A stretch of DNA of 64,000 nt from Halichondria panicea (lineage: Eukaryota; Porifera; Demospongiae; Suberitida; Halichondriidae). The stretch spans positions 5,643,378-5,707,377 of the forward strand of contig NC_087381.1 of NCBI RefSeq assembly GCF_963675165.1. Direction: 5' to 3'. Position 1 is the first letter of the stretch, and each line of letters begins with the position of its first letter. A model generated the notes under the pieces. It saw only the letters and a program-made list of their open reading frames with translations. It did no database searches and was not told where the DNA came from. The position numbers were made by a program, and so were the translations under genes. Positions 60,261 to 64,000 of this stretch are shown here, piece after piece.

Positions 60261-61166
60261 AAAAATATGTTAGACGACACAAGTATACAGTGTTTTTTGC
60301 ATTCAGCCATAATCACATTTTTGCTGCGTGCAGGGAATTAAGGGAAATGATTCCAATTGGACCATGCATGATTGCAATCAATGGCTGCTGCACCATGGCC
60401 GTAGAGCCTTCTCTTATTCTCACTCTTGCAGCTACCAATAGCTAGTATTCTATATAGCGCAGAGCTAGCTACTAAGGAAGTAGCAATACTCCAGAGACAA
60501 TTATATAACATAACTCAAGAACGAAGTATATCTAGACAGTAAGTATTATTTTGCAAATCCACGAATTAATCCGGCCAAAAAGTATTACTAAGGATTGAAC
60601 TGCAGCAAATGGCAGGTCTCTTGGTTGGATGTTTAAGTAATATGTATGTAGATATTATTTAAGTGTACTACTATACTACCTAGAGTACAATTATACCCCC
60701 CCCCACACACACACACACACCACACATATCCTCACTCATCACACACCCCTCACCGTCAATATAATAGTTGACATCACGCTCAGTGGATTGTCTCCAGCTG
60801 CTTCCAAAGCAGTCACAAATTTGTAATCAGCAATCGCATACAGCCAACATCTAACCAGAGTGGAATCGAACCCTGTTGTCTGGCGTTTTTGAAGTCTTGC
60901 TGACTCAGCACTACGGATGACAGAGTCTTGCAATTGTAGAAGTTCCCTGCGTAAGGCTTCATGGGAGGAGCCACAGGTTGCCCTGGAAACAGTGGATAAG
61001 TCGAGATCTGAGTGCTGATAAATGACACTGTGGTGACTTGCATCTCGAAGATATCTGCGAGAAATATGAATGTGTGATAATTGCATTTACCGTAAAGCAG
61101 ATAATTATATAAACTTTCGAGGAATGACTGCTAGAAAGTTTTCGGGAATTAAATTTTCACGAAATA

Positions 61167-61400
61167 CCGTATAGCGCGAAATTTTCGAGGCACTTATATT
61201 TCGTGGATTGGCCTCTAAAAGCCATTTCGTTGCACAATGTTCGCGGAATGACTGCTTACCGGAAGCCACGCCTTTAAATATTTGCATGATAGCAGGTAAT
61301 TCTTATTAACGAACACTTTTCGTGGACTTAATTTTTGTGTAGAATTCCAACCTACGAAATCCGCGAAAATTAAGCCCCTCGAAAATTTCGCGCTATACGG
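61167..61400. mobile_element. 234-bp MITE, CCGTATAGCGCG ends, TA target, in intron 4 of receptor copy 3
   Basis: CCGTATAGCGCGAAATTTTC at the left is inverted at the right (GAAAATTTCGCGCTATACGG). TA is duplicated (61165-61166 and 61401-61402), and copies 1 and 2 have the empty site (cgaaatagtagcc near 12101-12113 and 35964-35976). It sits inside an older member of the same family. Confidence 0.88.
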
Positions 61401-62893
61401 TAGTAGTTTTTTTGCAGCATGCATGCATGCATGCATGCGATATTAAATTCGTGAGTATAAATGGTTCGTGGTAAATGCTTAATCAGCGAAACATAATTAT
61501 GCCTCGAAATAATACCCGCTAGCTAATTTTTATATATGACCTGAAAAGTTCTAATGAAGGCCCTATGTGAAATCAAATTTGCAAGGAATAACATGGTGAT
61601 GATTATCACTAAATGTATTCATTTACAACTGCCAAGTAGGAAAGGCAATGCATGAATAACGTAGTACTAATTTTATTCATTGCCTTTCCTGCTAGTTGCG
61701 GTTACAACAGCTTTAGCACTAGTATCTGTGACGTAGGTCTGGAGGAATGCCTTTTGTGTGCAGTCTATTGGAGTTGCGCGTATGAACTCTTGTTTTTACG
61801 CATACAATGTACGTTCAAATTTCTGCTATTTACAACTACAAAAAACATAATTATACATAAAGGGCAAGCCTCTAGTGTAATGAACAATTAGAGCTTTCAA
61901 CACAATGTCATGATTGCATAAGCTAACGTAGTGCCCTACCCTCTTCCTTACCTGCGCGAGGGTTCAATATGGTACATCTCCTCGTCGGCAATAATCGTTC
62001 CGTCAAACACCTCATGAGCCAGGTTGCCATGGACACGAACAGAAGGGTCATCTGCATTGACATGTATTCAATCATAATTATAAGTATAGCGGAAAATGTT
62101 TGCTGGAGCAAATTTTTGCGTTGAATGTTCTGCCCTGCCCTCGAAAAAAGCAAAGATTTGCACCGTATATATAATATAGTACGTATTTGTTTTGGTACAA
62201 TAACCTAATTCTGCCCAGACATGCAGATTACCAAATTACAGCACATTCCGAATATCAGGTTTCGAATGCGAGGTTTTTTCCATTGCAAGTTTTTACAATC
62301 ACACGAGTGCCTGCCCGCATGCTTTGCAATGCAATTGGCAATAGTTAGAAACGCAATCAAGCTTGTGCAGTACGTGTCATTCCCATTCAAATAACCTCAC
62401 ATTCACCCGATAAAATTATCTTCTTTAAGTAACACTGTCAGACTCGCTACGACTTTACAACCCAAATGATTTCACCACTTTGCCACGACATTAACACTCT
62501 GGACAAAGTGGCTGAATTAATCTTCAAAGCTGCACTGTTCAGCAGCCATACTTATATGAACTTTGGGCATCGTTTTTAGCATGCAATGATCACGATCGAT
62601 CATTTCTCACGATTTTGCAGCAATAATTATTAGTATGGTATTATGTGAAAATGTATACTGAGTGTTAGTAGCTATAGTCCACTGAGGCATCAGCAGGTGC
62701 TTTCATTTGTTTAAGCTATTCAGATGTGATAGCTGACCCCCTAAACATTAACCCTTATATTATGTCTCTATATATCATACACTTACTGTGATCAATGCCG
62801 CTGTACAAATGGATTTTGGCCAATTGACTGCTTGATTTCTGTCCGTCAATGGCTAGGGTGAAGTTCTTGTGGAAGAAATGGGTCTCAGGTTTC

Positions 62894-62980
62894 AACAGCA
62901 GTTTGAAGTCCCTAAAGAGAATCGTAACAATTATTGTTAACAGCAGTTTGAAGTCCCTAAAGAGAATCGTAACAATTGTT
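62894..62980. repeat. 45-base tandem duplication across the exon 3 acceptor of receptor copy 3
   Basis: The block aacagcagtttgaag to aattattgtt occurs twice in a row; copies 1 and 2 have it once. It duplicates the first bases of exon 3 with the intron end (ctctttag on the minus strand). Confidence 0.85.
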
Positions 62981-63915
62981 AACTATATATGTGTTAAGTG
63001 CTGCCGTATAGCCATATATAGTAGAGGTTGTTAATTTGTATGTTATTGCTAATCATACTGCCATATGCACTGACGTATTATTGCTTTATATCTTTGATTT
63101 CAACAAGTTCCTTAGCTTAGAAATAATTTTTATATACAGATATATACACATGAACATAAGTCTTTGATATGGCAATTTGAATGAATCAACCAACAGAAGA
63201 TAACCTCCAAAAAGAGGCAAAAGCTCTGCTCCCAAAATGTCTTTTTTCAGAGGTTTAACTGTACATCCATGCATGTAGTTTGTATTGTGAATGGATTTAA
63301 TTGTAAATTGGATGCAATAATTATTGTACACACAATTTCCGCTCACCTTCCAAAGGCAGTGAACTGTGGTTCTAGAGACTTCTCCCCCACCATACTGCGT
63401 CTCATTTTGTGATGGTTCCATAGCAACGACTCGCTATCGTAAGTGAGAGGCTCGTAGTGACGAATAAAATTGCTCAGGGCTATAATTATGTGTGTGTGTG
63501 TGTGTGGTGTGTGGGGGCATTGCGATATAGTAATTATGCTTATAGAATTTCCAATCATCCCCAGGATAAACAAGGCTTCGGCCTCGCAGTCGAGTCCCTT
63601 GTCCATGCATTCATGGCAGGGGCGGGATCTATTTGCCCCCAGGCAGCAGATCATGTAATATCAAGTAATTATATCACACTTAGCTAGCAATAAGTGTTTT
63701 AATGTGGGTGATGCAGTATACTGAATGCTCGAGCATATATATAGCGAGTGCATTACTCATCAACCGAGAGAGCATTATTGCATCATCCGTAAAACACGTT
63801 GGCTAGCTGAGTGTGTTATAATTATTATTATGAGCTATTACAGCACTGTGCATCAACGTGTTGCCATGCATGCAGTCGGTCTTTAGCTGCTGCATGTGGC
63901 TATAGCTAGAGAAAC

Positions 63916-64000
63916 TCACCGAACTCTGTCAGGCATCAAATTGTGCCAAGTAAAAGTGCACGAAAAAAACTAAACTATAATTGCACACAAAATCGATTTG
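63916..64000. mobile_element. Left part of the intron-1 inverted-repeat element, receptor copy 3
   Basis: TCACCGAACTCTGTCAGGCA starts at 63916 and matches 14476 and 38485. The element is cut by the window end. Confidence 0.65.

Larger units (their letters stand above)
52698..63479 (-). pseudogene. ADAM-cadherin-adhesion GPCR receptor, copy 3 (partial, GAIN frameshift)
   Basis: Exons 2 to 26 are in the window (exon 2 begins at 63479, stop TAG at 52698); exon 1 lies beyond the right edge. The zinc-protease motif, disintegrin-cadherin exon (about 57915-57110), HRM, GPS and 7TM exons are all present. A two-base deletion near 55520 in exon 15 puts a stop within a few codons in the GAIN-B region. 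Exon 14 has lost the copy 1 acceptor and would use one at 56214, adding six residues. The exon 3 acceptor region is tandemly duplicated. Exon 13 is intact, unlike in copy 2. If the exon 15 gap is an assembly error, this copy may be functional. Confidence 0.8.
48700..64000. repeat. Tandem segmental duplication, module 3 (cut by window end)
   Basis: This third copy holds TRIM-E and receptor copy 3. The 3' half of the receptor (up to about 55.7 kb) mostly matches copy 1, whereas the 5' half matches copy 2, so the module is a mosaic. The window ends inside intron 1, within the terminal-inverted-repeat element that is also found at 14476 and 38485; exon 1 is not seen. Confidence 0.8.

Noticed and set aside
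1-64000. CRISPR array, prophage, bacterial operon or tRNA/rRNA gene
   Set aside because: No regularly spaced direct repeats with unique spacers, no prokaryotic gene organisation, and no tRNA or rRNA signature were seen. The content is plainly metazoan.

Overview
The window looks like animal nuclear DNA, most likely from a demosponge or another early-branching metazoan. The genes are metazoan types (TRIM-NHL ubiquitin ligases, an ADAM-type metalloprotease joined to an adhesion GPCR, a CTDSPL2-like phosphatase), the introns are short (several are 40-80 bases), the intergenic DNA is AT-rich, and small non-autonomous transposons are abundant. The sponge assignment is an inference; no rRNA or mitochondrial marker is present.

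Layout. The window is a tandem array of one module of about 23-25 kb. Module 1 covers about 1-23464, module 2 about 23465-48700, and module 3 starts near 48700 and runs off the right edge. Each complete module reads: TRIM-NHL gene (+), then a convergent 26-exon receptor gene (-), then a second TRIM-NHL gene (+) head-to-head with the receptor, then a decayed block (-) holding a CTDSPL2-like phosphatase remnant and an orphan 5' piece of the receptor gene. That orphan piece lies head-to-head with the first TRIM-NHL gene of the next module. TRIM copies lie at 346 (A, frameshifted), 16183 (B, two frameshifts), 23810 (C, intact), 42943 (D, intact) and 48984 (E, intact). Receptor copies lie at 3989-15254 (copy 1, intact by my exon model), 27485-39775 (copy 2, damaged) and 52698 to beyond the window (copy 3, damaged).

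The main discovery candidate is the receptor. I assembled copy 1 exon by exon. All 26 exons keep consistent phase and give one predicted protein of 1404 residues: signal peptide, M12B/ADAM propeptide, ADAM10-like zinc protease (complete [12 protein letters not shown] motif formed across a splice junction), shortened disintegrin, two cadherin repeats, a hormone-receptor-like (HRM) domain, GAIN domain with GPS cleavage site, seven transmembrane helices and a short tail. A sheddase catalytic domain built into an adhesion GPCR ectodomain is an architecture I do not know from the literature.

The TRIM-NHL paralogues are intronless. Their RING/B-box halves are almost identical, but they differ at equivalent loop positions of the NHL propeller, as expected if a target-binding face is diversifying. 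How the TRIM and receptor products might work together is not shown by the sequence; the linkage is repeated head-to-head and tail-to-tail in every module, so shared regulation is plausible. Several insertions present in one copy and absent from another (with clear target-site duplications) show recent transposition into the array, including one that splits the signal-peptide exon of receptor copy 2.
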